This document shows positions 36,301 through 47,290 of a stretch of DNA of 64,000 nucleotides, one piece after another. A program made the position numbers and the translations under genes. The notes under the pieces are model-generated. The model ran no database searches and was not told the origin of the DNA. It saw nothing but the letters and a program-made list of their open reading frames with translations. Within the stretch, counting starts at the first letter, position 1; each line of letters opens with the position of its first letter. Source of the stretch: Lytechinus pictus (taxonomy: Eukaryota; Echinodermata; Echinoidea; Temnopleuroida; Toxopneustidae); assembly GCF_037042905.1 (NCBI RefSeq), contig NC_087254.1, forward strand, positions 19,586,603-19,650,602. Reading direction: 5' to 3'.

Positions 36301-39068
36301 GGCATTTAGACAAAGAAGGCCACTCATAAATCCCATGCTCGCTGGGATGGCAGTACAAATTTCAACAACCATTCAACTCATATTTCTAATGAACATTAAC
36401 AAAGCCTGAATTATGACAAGTTTGAAAGACAGAGTCTAATATAGTCTTGTCCCTGAAAATATGTAAATTTATCAATTAAATAAGGTACTCACTTTAATTT
36501 GTCTAGTTTTTTCTCCGCAATCATCACCGTCTTTAAATACCATGGCATGGAATGTGTTATTAACTATTTCCCATTCTTCATAGATCCTGTATAAAAATAA
36601 AAAGAAATGCTATACTTCTAGTATCTTTAGATCACATTATCCCAGCATAACTACCCACAGGATGTCAAAGAATATAAGAGGAAAAAAATGGAGGAATCAA
36701 CTTTAATGAGCGATGCAGGTCAATCATTCATCTTAAGATCATTGAGTAAGAAAAAAAAAGACTTAAAACTTTGGAAAATATAAATGGTTAAATCAACTAT
36801 AACACAGACCTCCCCCTCGAAACTAAACTAAAAGGTAATTATAACCAATCAGATACACCTTTGTCTTTGCTTGTACAAGAAAATGTCAACATGATTTTAT
36901 AATTCCTCAAAATAAAACTCTTCATGGTTTATTTTCGGAAAAGTACAATGATGTTTATCCCCCCCCCCAAAAAAAAAAAAAGATTAAGATTAAAATAGTA
37001 TAGACTTACCCTAGAATTCCACTGTATGGATTCCATCTTAAACTCTGCTCATGTTGCGTAACATTTTGAAAAGGACATAATTCATACTTGTAACTATAAT
37101 GTAAAACAAAAAAGAGAAGAGGGAAAAAAACACATTGGAAATGAATATATACAAACAATAACATCTTTAGATAGAAGATCATATTCTCACAGTATACATA
37201 GTATTATCTCATCACACCTAAGGCTATTCTGTGTAAGAGTAACAGGTTTAAAAATGATTTATTGAACCAACTAAAATTATATTTATATTTGGTTCAGAAT
37301 GATTACAAAAAATATTTAAGAGAATTAGTAAGAAACCAATGATGTATGGTTGCATGATATCCCCATAATTTAGAAATATTTTCACAAGAAAACTTCTTAC
37401 ATAATGCTCTTGGGTTTCAAAAATGAGGCAAACACATACACTCATCTACAAAACATATTTTTGATACTTCATTCAGCACTTTGCATCAATAGAAATCAAC
37501 TTGAACCTTGATTGCAGGGGTCCTTTAAATAAAAAAAAAACATTCTGGAGCTTGGGTTGTTCAAGTGCAACTCTTTATCACCTCTACATCCATAAATGCT
37601 ACAGGTCACAGAGCAAAAAGACACTTATCATAATGACTACTGGTCAGATATTCAAATGGTGAAAGGCCCAGATCACATTATGACAACACATATACTCACT
37701 CATTTTGTACAAATGAAAAGCATTTTCCTTTTAATCTCTGTAAATGTGGCGGACCTGCAAAATAATTATAGGATAAATATATGTAATATGTATAATTCAG
37801 AAGTAGAACTTGGTCACATTTCATAAAGATTTGTTATAGTGATTTTACATGCACAATTTCTACAACAAATTTACTATTGTCCAATCAGATTGAAGTATTT
37901 CAGTAGCTTTTAATTGTTCAAGGAAATTCCTTATCATAACAAGTTATATGAACTGGCCACTGTATTTTTATCAACTTATACTGCCTGAATTAAATGAGAT
38001 TCTTTAAAATTTTCTTCCAATGAAATGATATGACAGTAATACAAAAAAAATATAAAACCAAAATTGGCAAAAGTCGAAGTGTAAACTCATATCACTCTTC
38101 AGAGGGAAATATCTCACATTTCAAATAATTGAGGCATAGTATTTTCAGTGTTCAATGGGCATACATTCTCTACCTGTTTTTATTTTTATTCTTTTACTTG
38201 CGCATTCAATCTAAGATCAGAGTAGAATATCTCTGTCTTCCATACCTGAAAAATTTGAAAACTGAACTTTTGGAACAAGTGTTTTAGGCTGGGATGGTGC
38301 ATTCCATTGTTGATTTCTGATGAGAGAAAATAATGAAAACACGATTTGTATTAGATGCAAAAAAAAATTATGATTATAAAATAGGTAACCAGTGGCAAAA
38401 TGATAATGGTAATCCTGGTCAAGAACCATATATGTAGTTCTAAACAAAATACTTCATCATAAATATTTATTAATTGGGAGTATGAGAAGAGTCATTTATG
38501 CAGTGAGTGATGATATACTTATGGAAAGTCACAGTAACCATATACAGTAGTGATATATTTGAATCAAGGGAAAATTTTGAATCAGTAAACTGTATTTTTA
38601 CAGAACAATTGTTAACATGATCAATAATATTTTAGATGAAGTACTGCGCATTGCTGCACAAATGAATATCTACTAGCTGGTCATTAGTATAAATGCAGAG
38701 AATACTTTTGTTGCTGAATATTATAATTAAGAAAGTCAAATCCATGCTACAATGTATGTACAAAACAGTTTGTAAGTTTTCTGCCCAAACCAACCAATGA
38801 CAGGCTATCTCACTTCCATCAATATAAGTTCATAAGCAATTACTAATCAAAAGCTAATTCAAGATACACTAACAGTCACAATTCTTTGACTTCCTGTTTC
38901 AACCAGAAAACAATAGATTTGGTCCACTGAATCTATTGTTCTCTGGTTCAAACAGGTAAAGAGGTAGTAGTCAAAGAATTGTGACTGGTACTGTACTTTC
39001 AGTAACTTACCCTAGGTTTATTGGCTCCTCAACAAGTCTCATCCGAACCTCTTCACTGGAAACTGATC
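27367..39068 (-). CDS. GNPTG: GlcNAc-1-phosphotransferase gamma subunit, first exon not found
   Basis: Ten exons: 39011-39068, 38246-38316, 37700-37754, 37010-37093, 36493-36586, 35677-35791, 34510-34592, 32750-32884, 32283-32352, 27367-27428 (TAG stop). They encode about 275 residues (human protein 305, including signal peptide). Recognised blocks in order are [77 protein letters not shown] and [13 protein letters not shown]. These are the cysteine-rich MRH (mannose-6-phosphate-receptor homology) domain, with N-glycosylation sequons NVT and NNT. A predicted coiled segment ([16 protein letters not shown]) and an acidic tail follow. In the Golgi the gamma subunit helps the alpha/beta subunits add GlcNAc-1-phosphate to lysosomal enzymes. 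The exon with start codon and signal peptide must lie upstream; exon 2 enters with two bases of a split codon. The last intron is unusually long (about 4.9 kb). Confidence 0.95.
28983..29100. repeat. Family C-like foldback remnant
   Basis: GATTAGTGATCGATCATTAAATG and the partly inverted AATCAATCTTTAAAATCAGG, ending GGGGCCCAG, resemble the family C repeats in the 33981-34492 cluster. It lies in the last GNPTG intron. Identity is modest. Confidence 0.4.
29180..29248. repeat. Short inverted repeat (hairpin)
   Basis: TAGCTCTTACATTTTGAATA ... GTGTACTG is followed after three bases by its near-perfect inverse ending TGTAAGAGCTA. Further GTAC/ACTGTGTGT repeats follow to about 29281. It lies in the last GNPTG intron. 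Confidence 0.8.
33060..33240 (+). mobile_element. 3' end of a SINE/LINE-type retroposon
   Basis: The stretch AAGCGCTTAGAGACATG...TGATAAGCGCTACACAAATA followed by a TTA-rich tail is the typical 3' end of many invertebrate SINEs and their partner LINEs. No complete body can be traced upstream. It lies in GNPTG intron sequence, on the plus strand, opposite to the gene. Confidence 0.6.
33830..34492. mobile_element. Composite MITE cluster B-C-A-B'-C'
   Basis: A GNPTG intron holds, in order: a family B element (33830-33980), a family C element (33981 to about 34112, CCTGTAACACATATCTTAG ... TGTTACAAGGTCCC), a family A element (34110-34286), a second right half of B (34281-34360) and a second C (34358-34492). 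B' and C' repeat the order B-C. This fits duplication of a B-C unit with family A inserted, or insertion of A followed by partial duplication. All parts are non-coding. Confidence 0.7.
34110..34286. mobile_element. Foldback MITE family A, copy 3 (GNPTG intron)
   Basis: Same family as 11708-11883 in ASPSCR1. The ends are CCCGGTGGGTGTTTCATTAAG and GCTTTATGAAACGGACCCC, with inner arms AAGAGCGACTTTAAGAACGA and its inverse. The arms are better preserved than in the ASPSCR1 copies. Confidence 0.9.
34874..35086. mobile_element. Foldback MITE, family B-like
   Basis: The left end GTGTTGCAAGAAACTTGCAA and the right end TTGCAAATATTTTCTTGCAA with CACC form inverted termini around about 210 bp. It lies in a GNPTG intron, between exons 34510-34592 and 35677-35791. 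Confidence 0.6.
35380..35965. mobile_element. Retroposon 3'-tail fragments
   Basis: Two fragments flank a GNPTG exon. At about 35398-35470 is AATAATAGTCAGTTTTATGA with GCGCATTTATCACATG, and at about 35898-35965 is AATAATAATAAATTGG with ACTTATATAGCAC...CTATGCGCTTTATAC. Both look like minus-strand 3' tails (GCGC...TATATAAGTACC then TTATTA) of SINE/LINE retroposons. Only the tails are present. Confidence 0.5.
36040..36290 (+). mobile_element. Degenerate tRNA-type SINE
   Basis: GGTATTAATCCCAGTTAAGG resembles a decayed B box. It is followed by ACAAGAAATCAATCCACACT and CCCAGGAGAAGTAAATGGGG, then by GAGCGCTTTATAAGC, an order typical of marine-invertebrate SINE bodies. No clear A box remains. Family assignment is from memory of such repeats, not from a search. 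Confidence 0.5.
38872..38991. repeat. 120-bp hairpin in GNPTG intron
   Basis: CAGTCACAATTCTTTGACTTC and AACCAGAAAACAATAGATT on the left pair with AATCTATTGTTCTCTGGTT and GTCAAAGAATTGTGACTGG on the right, with a loop of about 8 bases. It is probably a small foldback MITE. Confidence 0.85.
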
Positions 39069-39776
39069 CTAGTATTTAATAACATTTAAAAGAATATTTT
39101 TTTAATAAAATAAAAATAAAACACTGGCAGACAGTTTAACAAACAGGATTGTGTATAATCTTAAAAATTATTCATTACTCAACTTCCACTTATAATGAAA
39201 TAGTGCAGAGGTCTGCTTCACATTAAACCGATTTTTCTCCAAGGGACCAACCAGTTTCTGCAGGAAATGGTTGAAATACCACAGCTTTATGTTTTTCTGA
39301 TTACTTGTTTATTCTATTATCTTTCAAAGCCATCTAAGCATGACAAAATGTTACTCTTCTCATTCTTCTGCGCGATTTGCGTGCTGTCGCCAAGCGAAAG
39401 ACAACGAAATCAAGATGGCGACGTAAACACTGTGGCAACTTCTTCCTGACTTTTCATAACATTTTTCTGTTTTTTTAAATGAATTCTTGTTCAACAATGA
39501 AATCAATATCATAGAAATGTCGGAAATGAAGTTATATCCCATGTATATGATTTAGGGCTAGATCTTTTAGAAGTAATATAGTATTTGGAAAAAGGTCGGA
39601 TTTTTCCTTTAAGATTTACTTACAAGAGTTGGACGAAGAGGGTGTAAAGTGTTGTCTTATCACAACATTGAAATGTACATCTCAGAACAAATAGTTCAAT
39701 TTTTGTAAAGTTATTATATTGAATATGGACTGTTATTAGAAATGAAAATTATATATAATTATGTAAATTGCTTGGG
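39069..39776. other. Upstream of GNPTG exon 2, no exon seen
   Basis: Between the first recognised GNPTG exon and the retroelement array there is about 700 bp of AT-rich DNA. I looked for a signal-peptide exon on the minus strand with a GT donor and a fitting phase and found none. A minus-strand frame at 39360-39542 has a hydrophobic stretch (VYVAILISLSFAW), but it lacks a good donor and its N-terminal half is not signal-like. Confidence 0.4.
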
Positions 39777-39862
39777 ATAAAGTATACTTCCTTTTTTATG
39801 AAATTATATTACGGAATGGTGTTATAACTTAGTAAAGAGGAAGGATCTTGTGAAAGTGATTA

Positions 39863-41636
39863 TGTTACACGGGAAGAAAACCCGCTTGGTCAGTAGAGAT
39901 CGATTGTTTTGAGGTCATTGGTCAAGCTACTCAGTGAGGAGAGCGATCAGTCAGAGAGTCCTGTAGGATCCAGATAATTTAGATCTCAATCCTGTCGAGG
40001 TATGTTGATTGATATGTGCTATTTTATAAGAGAAGAATATCTATGTTTTGGAATATATCATCTCTAAATCATGAACTAGAATTAGAGCATTGAATCGTAA
40101 TTTTTCTGTTATGTCAAGGATACCTACTACGTGGCATGTTACGTAACAATGAATGTGTGTATATATGTATCGGGTACCTATCGATTCAAGATGGTATCAC
40201 TCTTTCCTTTTTGTCTTGGAATTGCCGAATTGGAGGACTATATTTATGTAGTTGTATTTCTTTAACGTGTATTTAAATAGACGATGAGTAGAATTTATCA
40301 ATGTGAATAATTCGTAAACCGGGAGATTTGGTAAATGGTAGCCTCAAGGTTAGGCAAGGTCAAATCGTTTCGTACTGATGGTTTCGATTAATTATCGATT
40401 TAACTTAATATTTTCGCCAGTTCAGTTATATATTTTAAAATGATACGTGATCAATTGATATTATACAATCATATATATTAAGGATTGGTGTATCGTTTAT
40501 TTATTTAGGAGTTCGAATGTTCATTTGTTGATGGAACTAGCTGGATTGTGATGATTTCTGGGTTTTCTACGAAGGTACGAAAAGTTATGAATTTTCCTTG
40601 TAATTTAATGACTGTGTTGTTCGAAGTGATATCTTATAATATTAGGATAAGAATGATTGGTGAATTTGATTTTTTTCCTTCGAGCATTGAAGGCTTTAAT
40701 GATAACTTTTTCATTAGATCACGGTGTTTGAATTAATAATTCTATTTTTTGTCAATATGATGTTAAGAACATTTACAGTTAATCGATTCTAATTTCCCTG
40801 TAAGATGTATAGAAACCTAAAAGGTATTATGATATAGTTGAATAGTTACTCATGCAAATGTATGTTATTATTTATTTTAGATTGCAGTGTTGGGTACCGG
40901 AATCTGACCCTAGAAAGTGATTGTTTTGGTCCTTGGTATGGTTTTTAACCTGTATCTGCCCTAGTCGGGTGAGTCAAGATGGCCGTACTTAAAAGATTGA
41001 TACGTGCAGCATTTTTTACCAAAATTAACGGTGTTTTGTGATCGATTACGAAAGTTTGAATTTGTTGACATATATAAAAGATTGATATATTTGGAAGAAT
41101 GTTTCCAAAGTTTGCTATATAAATTGTGAATTCATATATTTTACAATGAAAGAAACTATTGCAAAAGAGGTCGATTCAAGCTTAGAAACATATAATATCT
41201 ATGATATTTGTGACTATTTAATTATCGATAGTTGTATTAATAACTTGTTATAAATATTATTACTTTTCGCATATTATCGAGCGCAGACTGATATCTAGTT
41301 ATATAATTGCAGATCATTAAAAAAATAAAAATAAACGCAATGTAGTGGCCTGCTCAGTGATCGACAGGTGTACTCGTAATATTAAGAGTTTATATTCTGT
41401 CTTGACATGTAAATGCTTTATTCATGCTGTAATGATATTTTGAACATTATACTCATGTTCTTTATTGTTTCTCTCTTTTCTGCTTGCAGAGGTTTTTTTT
41501 CCAATTTGTTATATACTGAACAACTGTTGTGCTCAAGTGGGAAATTAAATTCCGCTCACAACCTACAACTCTCGTCGTATCGTGTCTTGTGTTCTGGAGT
41601 GTCCTGACAACTTCCCCCAAAACCCAGAATACTACA
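39863..41636 (+). repeat. Left long terminal repeat (about 1.77 kb)
   Basis: The right boundary is firm: ...ACTACA at 41636, two bases before the primer-binding site. The left boundary is less certain. TGTTAC at 39863 gives canonical TG...CA ends, but identity with the second LTR extends to 39777. The true start is 39863, 39849 or about 39783. The LTR is unusually long for a Ty3/gypsy element. It contains no protein gene; the small frames in it are incidental. Confidence 0.85.
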
Positions 41637-41638
41637 AG

Positions 41639-41656
41639 TGGTGTCAGAAGTGGGAT
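41639..41656 (+). other. tRNA primer-binding site, first unit
   Basis: TGGTGTCAGAAGTGGGAT follows the LTR after two bases. It complements the 3' end of an animal leucine tRNA, the primer used by several invertebrate Ty3/gypsy elements. The tRNA identity is from memory of such sites. Confidence 0.85.
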
Positions 41657-41880
41657 AGAACTTGAGCATCGATAGACGGCAACTAAGAAGCAAGAAAAGA
41701 AGAACATCATTAGACGGAAACCAAGAAGCAAGAAAGAAAACCTCCGACTTTGGTTGTATGGTAAACGTAGTGTAATTTTACTGTGGAAGAAAATACTACT
41801 TTTGAAACAAATGCCATAGTTTTTTTTCCTAATTGTAGACAGCAGGTTCCATTTGTTTGAATCATACTTACTGAGTGAGG

Positions 41881-44800
41881 ATGCCAAGGAACACTAACTC
41901 AGAGGATGATGCTCCAAGGGGAGCTACGGCCCAGCCCTTAGCTCCAGGTCTAGCTGAAATGATGGCAGCATTGACGGGGGCTTTCCAAAGTCTGCAATCA
42001 CCGAGGGGTTTACCAGCGGTAAAGCTGAGTAAGTTTGGTGGGTTCCCCCGGAAACATGGAGACCCGACAATCAATGAATGGCTCCAAGAATTTGATGAAT
42101 ATTGTAGCTATTATCAACTGAAGAGGAAAGAAGAGGCTCAGGTACTATTGACTCATCTGACAGATTCGGCCAAAGACGAAGCGAGGCTGTATGACTCTAC
42201 GGTCAGGGAGGACAGTACGGCATTGAAGCAGGCTTTGAAGTCTCGTTATGGCCTAAAGGAGACTGTACAACCATTGACCACGGAATTACATGCCAGAGTA
42301 CAAAGGCCAGGTGAAACGTTGGCAGATTTCAGTAGTGCACTTATTCGCTTGCACGATCGAATGGAAGCTGCAGCGACAGGTGATGAGCGATCAGCATTGA
42401 TCATGCTGAGGAACAATACATTGAAAGAACGGTTTGTAACTGGTGTGAGAGACAAACAGATTCAGAGGGAGATTCGACGTATCATGTTTAGCACTGAGGA
42501 TAAATCCTTTATTGATATGCGAAGAGAAGTTCTGCGAATGTTCCAGGATGAGGACACAGTTTCTCCTAAAGCTAGTATTAGGGAATGTGAAGTAGAGGCG
42601 GCGAGAGCATCGGTAAATACTGAGGATCAGACAATTCAAAACATGAAAAGTGAGATCACCGAGTTAAAGGAGACTTTGAAAGAGGTTGTTCAAGTGATGA
42701 AAGGCATGAAAAGCAATCCTAAACAAAACTCACCACCTTTTTGCTACAACTGTAATAAGAAAGGACACTTGAAAAGAGAATGTCGCTCACCTCCTCTCTG
42801 CTATGGATGTAAGCAAGTAGGTCACATGAGAAAGGACTGCCCCAATGGGTCAGGTACACGACAAAATCCAAGAAGTCCTCAAGGAGCAGACATGATGCCT
42901 CAAGAAGAACAAGTTCAAGGAAATGTCAGAAGCTTGTCAGCTGGTGGGAATGAGAAAACACTCAGCTTGGTATCATCGTGTCCAAAGTCAGTAGTTGGAA
43001 TAGCAGGGATACCCACAGGCTGTATTCTAGACACAGGAGCAGAAGCTAGTCTTATTCCGGTATCCTACTATGAAGGGAAACTGAGGGAAGTTATTGGTCC
43101 TCTTGATGGTAGTGGCGATGGTATTAGAGTTGTTGGGATCCATGATAGCGTAGTACCGGTGGTAGGATACATCCATACCACCATGACCCTGAATGGCGAA
43201 TCCTTTGAAGTAGGTTTTCTGGTTGTTAATGACGAGTTGCAAACCAAGAAGAAGACAGACTATCCTGTTCTCCTCGGCTGCAATGCACTTTGGCCAGTAG
43301 TCAAGAAGAAAGTCTACAAAGATGATGATGAGAACTGGAAACTTGTTGAGGTGGCTCTCAAGTTGTCACGTGAGAACCAAGAGGTTGCTACCCCAAACAC
43401 TCTCTTGACCTCCAAAGAAAGGAGAATCCTCCCGCCGTTGACAGTTCATCGAGTAGAATGCCAGATGAATGATGCACCTTCCTTTGAGTATACTGAGAAG
43501 AGTATTCTGATAGGCACAGACTGTCAGGTCAACAACATCAATCCTCTAGTAGGGAAAGGACTGGATGTCTATGACACTTGTTTGGAAGCTGACGGACAAG
43601 AACTTCAAGTAACTGTTGCAAATAGGTCCACTCAACAATTAGAGATCACTCAGGGCATGGTTCTTGCATCGGCTACTCAAGTGAAGGAGCGTGATGAAAT
43701 AATTATGCAGGAGAAAAACGGACTTATCGAAGTTGACATCATGAAGGTGATGGTTGAGGCAGGAGCCAATGTAGCTGTCATTGAGAGAGATACTCAAATC
43801 CAATCTCATCAAGAAGGTGTTGATCACCTTTGCATGGATGGGAAGAGTGTGAAATTACCAGTTGGAGTGAAGATTGAACATCTCTCAGGTGAAGAAGCTG
43901 ATACTATTGCTAACCTCCTGTCGAATCATAAGTCAACTTTTGCCGAGAGTGATATGGATCTTGGAAACTGTACCGCAATACCACATCAGATCCGGACATC
44001 AGAAGGACCACCAATCCGACTGCCCTATCGTCGAATCCCCCCAAACCATATCCCAGAGTTAAAGGCACTCCTTCAAGAAATGTTGGATAAAGGAATTATC
44101 CAACAATCGACCAGCCCTTATGCGAGCCCGGTGGTGCCAGTCCGCAAGAAAGATGGGACGATGAGAGTTTGCATTGACTATCGTCAGCTGAACGCCAGGA
44201 CGGTTCGGGACTCATTCCCCTTGCCAAGAATAGATGAAACACTGGAAGTCCTCGGAGGAGCTAAGTTCTTTAGCTCTCTTGACCTTGCTAACGGCTATTT
44301 TCAGATAGCAATGGATGAACGTTCGATCGAGAAGACAGCTTTTAGAGTCCCCTGGGGCTTGTTTGAATTTCTACGTATGCCCCAAGGCTTGGTGAATAGC
44401 CCAAGTACGTTCCAGAGAGTCATGGAGCTGGTGTTAGGCGATCTAAATTTATCCCAGTTAGTGATTTACCTTGATGACATACTTGTTTTCTCAAGTACCC
44501 TGGAAGAACATTTAACCAGATTGGAAGCAGTCTTCAGACGTCTAACAGAGTATGGCCTGAAATTAAAGGGAAAGAAATGTCAGTTCCTTCAACGAAAAGT
44601 CCACCATCTTGGACATGTTGTCACTGCCTCAGGAATATCAGTCGACCCAAAGAAGATTGACACAATCAAAACCTGGTCTGTACCGAAGACTGCCACTGAG
44701 TTGAGGTCTTTCCTTGGACTGGCCTCATATTATCGCCGGTTTGTTCTGGGATTCGCAAGCATTGCTGCTCCCTTGCATGCTTTGCTTGGTAATTGTCTTC

Positions 44801-47004
44801 CACCTTCTAAGAAATCAAAGAAGAGACATGGCAACATGGCTGGTAGACTGAAAGAATTTGTCTGGTCAGAGAAGGCAGACGAGGCATTCCGTAAGCTTAA
44901 AGACGCCTTGACGTCTACACCTGTTCTTGGATATCCACAGTTTGGAAAGAAATTTGTAGTTGAGATTGACGCCTCGCTAAAAGGACTGGGTGCTTGCCTT
45001 TCTCAACATGGAGATGATGGGAAACTTCACCCTGTGGTGTACGCAAGTCGGGGGCTACGCAATGCAGAAAGAAGTTATCCCGATTACTCTAGCTTCAAGT
45101 TAGAGCTACTGGGCTTGAAATGGGCGATTGCTGACAAATTCCGGGAATATCTCATAGGAAGCCAAGTTGAAGTTCTCACAGATCACAACCCATTGGCTCA
45201 TCTGGAAACAGCAAAACTAGGGGCAACCGAACAGAGATGGGTCGCTCAACTAGCCCCGTTCGACCTCCAGATTAAGTATAGACCAGGAAGAACCAATAAG
45301 TGTGCAGACGCTCTCAGTCGTCGACCTATGGTTTGTGATGCCATGGACACCTTACAGCCCGTTGTTGAACAAGTACTTCAGTGTTCAGTAATGCCAATAG
45401 AAGTAGAGCAAGAAATAAACGTCAATCGATTGGACATGGATGTAATGGCACCTGGTGTGTTCCCTTCCTACGATCTTAAACAGTTATCAGATCTGCAACA
45501 GAATGACAATGGTTTGAGTGTCATCTTCAAGATGCGGAAAGCTGGATGGAAACCAGGAGAACCAACACCAGATGACAGTCCTGAAGTAAAGAGTTGGCTT
45601 CGAGAGTGGAAACAACTCGTAGAGAAGGATCAAGTGCTATTTCGCCGAATCGAGGTGCAGGGGGATGTTGTTGACCAACTTCTCATTCCAGCTAGCATCA
45701 GGCATACTATCCTACAGGCTACACATGAAGGATGGGGCCATCAAGGTGTGACTCGGACACTCGGATTGTTACGCACAAGATGCTTTTGGCCTGGTCTTCA
45801 AGAGGACGTTCGACGACATATAAAGAAATGCTTCAACTGCACAGTGGTAAAGGCGCCTACTCCTACAGTGAAGACGCCGATGAGACACCTTCTTGCCTTC
45901 AGACCTTTAGAAGTCCTTGCAATTGATTTCCTTAAGATGGATCGTGGAAAAGGAGGCTACGAGGACATACTCGTCATGTCAGATGTGTACACCAAGTATG
46001 CTCAAGCGATCCCATGCAAAGACCAAACTGCCCAGACGGTAGCAAGAGCCCTCAGAGACAACTGGTTTGTCCACCATGGAATACCCCACAGACTCCATTC
46101 GGACCAAGGAAGAGATTTCGAAGGAAACCTTGTCCAAGAACTATGTCGGTTGTATGGTGTCAAGAAGTCAAGGACCACCCCATACCACCCAGAGGGGAAT
46201 GGACAGGTTGAACGTTTTAATAGAACGTTGTGTAGCATGATTCGATCGATGGATCCCTCAGAGAGAAGAAAATGGCCAGAGACAATATCTCATCTAGTGT
46301 TCAATTATAACACTACTCCACATCGATCGACTGGATTCTCCCCATACAGGTTGATGTATGGAAGGGAACCATCTCTACCCCTCGATCAGCTGTTGTCTCG
46401 TACCCGACGGTCATGGGATGAGGATTTCGTAGAGACGCAAGCTGCTGCTCTAAGCAAGATGAACGATCTCGTTGAGAAGAATCTCAAGGCCCAAGCAGAG
46501 GAGAATAAAGCCAAGCATGATAGACGGGTACAGTCCTCTCCCCTTGTAATTGGGCAGAGCGTATTGCTGAAGAGGATGGCATTCTCAACAAGACATAAGT
46601 TGAAAGATAAATACTTTAGGGAACCTTATGTCGTTGTTGACATCAACAATGAAGGCGACGTCTACAGTATCCGTCCACTCCATGGAGGAACACTCAAGAC
46701 TGTTAACCGAAAACTACTGATAGCTGATCCACGGACCCAGGAGCTCTGTGACTTGGCAGATAGCCATCCTAATCACATTCGTCAGTCAAGTGATGAAACT
46801 GGAAGTCTTTCCTCGGAGAGTGAAACTGGTGAATGCAATAGTGATGATGACGGGGACGATTGGTTCCAATACCATCCTCCATCTTTCAATACTGAAGAGA
46901 ATGCACGACCAGAAAACTCTCAGAATCTACGTCGGTCAAGTAGAGTTACTAAGGGCGTCCATAGAAATCCTTATCACTTACCGAGATCAACACTCTCGAA
47001 TTGA
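41881..47004 (+). CDS. Ty3/gypsy gag-pol polyprotein, intact
   Basis: One uninterrupted frame of about 1,707 codons, counted from ATG 41881; the frame is open from GTG 41875. Domains in order, with approximate residues: gag capsid-like region (60-270); two CCHC zinc knuckles, CYNCNKKGHLKREC and CYGCKQVGHMRKDC (286-320); retroviral-type protease with DTGAEAS (about 384); reverse transcriptase with CIDYRQLN and YLDDILVF (about 760-900); RNase H with EIDAS and TDHNPL (about 1028-1110); integrase with an HHCC zinc finger (about 1282-1320) and a DDE core (AIDF, SDQGRDF, PYHPEGNGQVERF). No chromodomain is visible at the C-terminus. Gag and pol are fused without a frameshift. All catalytic residues I can check are present, so the element may be active or only recently silent. 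It copies itself through an RNA intermediate. Confidence 0.97.
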   Translation: MPRNTNSEDDAPRGATAQPLAPGLAEMMAALTGAFQSLQSPRGLPAVKLSKFGGFPRKHGDPTINEWLQEFDEYCSYYQLKRKEEAQVLLTHLTDSAKDEARLYDSTVREDSTALKQALKSRYGLKETVQPLTTELHARVQRPGETLADFSSALIRLHDRMEAAATGDERSALIMLRNNTLKERFVTGVRDKQIQREIRRIMFSTEDKSFIDMRREVLRMFQDEDTVSPKASIRECEVEAARASVNTEDQTIQNMKSEITELKETLKEVVQVMKGMKSNPKQNSPPFCYNCNKKGHLKRECRSPPLCYGCKQVGHMRKDCPNGSGTRQNPRSPQGADMMPQEEQVQGNVRSLSAGGNEKTLSLVSSCPKSVVGIAGIPTGCILDTGAEASLIPVSYYEGKLREVIGPLDGSGDGIRVVGIHDSVVPVVGYIHTTMTLNGESFEVGFLVVNDELQTKKKTDYPVLLGCNALWPVVKKKVYKDDDENWKLVEVALKLSRENQEVATPNTLLTSKERRILPPLTVHRVECQMNDAPSFEYTEKSILIGTDCQVNNINPLVGKGLDVYDTCLEADGQELQVTVANRSTQQLEITQGMVLASATQVKERDEIIMQEKNGLIEVDIMKVMVEAGANVAVIERDTQIQSHQEGVDHLCMDGKSVKLPVGVKIEHLSGEEADTIANLLSNHKSTFAESDMDLGNCTAIPHQIRTSEGPPIRLPYRRIPPNHIPELKALLQEMLDKGIIQQSTSPYASPVVPVRKKDGTMRVCIDYRQLNARTVRDSFPLPRIDETLEVLGGAKFFSSLDLANGYFQIAMDERSIEKTAFRVPWGLFEFLRMPQGLVNSPSTFQRVMELVLGDLNLSQLVIYLDDILVFSSTLEEHLTRLEAVFRRLTEYGLKLKGKKCQFLQRKVHHLGHVVTASGISVDPKKIDTIKTWSVPKTATELRSFLGLASYYRRFVLGFASIAAPLHALLGNCLPPSKKSKKRHGNMAGRLKEFVWSEKADEAFRKLKDALTSTPVLGYPQFGKKFVVEIDASLKGLGACLSQHGDDGKLHPVVYASRGLRNAERSYPDYSSFKLELLGLKWAIADKFREYLIGSQVEVLTDHNPLAHLETAKLGATEQRWVAQLAPFDLQIKYRPGRTNKCADALSRRPMVCDAMDTLQPVVEQVLQCSVMPIEVEQEINVNRLDMDVMAPGVFPSYDLKQLSDLQQNDNGLSVIFKMRKAGWKPGEPTPDDSPEVKSWLREWKQLVEKDQVLFRRIEVQGDVVDQLLIPASIRHTILQATHEGWGHQGVTRTLGLLRTRCFWPGLQEDVRRHIKKCFNCTVVKAPTPTVKTPMRHLLAFRPLEVLAIDFLKMDRGKGGYEDILVMSDVYTKYAQAIPCKDQTAQTVARALRDNWFVHHGIPHRLHSDQGRDFEGNLVQELCRLYGVKKSRTTPYHPEGNGQVERFNRTLCSMIRSMDPSERRKWPETISHLVFNYNTTPHRSTGFSPYRLMYGREPSLPLDQLLSRTRRSWDEDFVETQAAALSKMNDLVEKNLKAQAEENKAKHDRRVQSSPLVIGQSVLLKRMAFSTRHKLKDKYFREPYVVVDINNEGDVYSIRPLHGGTLKTVNRKLLIADPRTQELCDLADSHPNHIRQSSDETGSLSSESETGECNSDDDGDDWFQYHPPSFNTEENARPENSQNLRRSSRVTKGVHRNPYHLPRSTLSN

Positions 47005-47290
47005 AAAAGAAATATATAAATACACATGCGTATCTCAGATGAGTTGTTGTCATTTTTCTATTTTTTTCTTGTATATGAAGCCTTGTCAGCATTTTTCTAT
47101 TCACCTCCTAATTGATATTTTATTCAAACTTAGTGGAAGCTATTGAATATTTATAACTTATGTGTCAAAGTATTATAATTCAATTGCTGATATCATTGAG
47201 GACAATAAAGTATACTTCCTTTTTTATGAAATTATATTACGGAATGGTGTTATAACTTAGTAAAGAGGAAGGATCTTGTGAAAGTGATTA

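Noticed and set aside
39360-39542. Signal-peptide exon of GNPTG
   Set aside because: The hydrophobic segment is preceded by about 35 polar residues, the frame ends in a stop, and no GT donor with the required phase follows.
40972-40990. CAAGATGGCCG in the LTR as a YY1-type promoter element, with similar words at 39414 and 51390
   Set aside because: The word is short, its positions are not consistent relative to any start, and chance occurrence cannot be excluded.
41462-41887. 141-codon minus-strand frame in the LTR and its copy at 48897-49322
   Set aside because: It is antisense across the LTR end, primer-binding site and leader. It is duplicated only because the LTR is, and it shows no domain.
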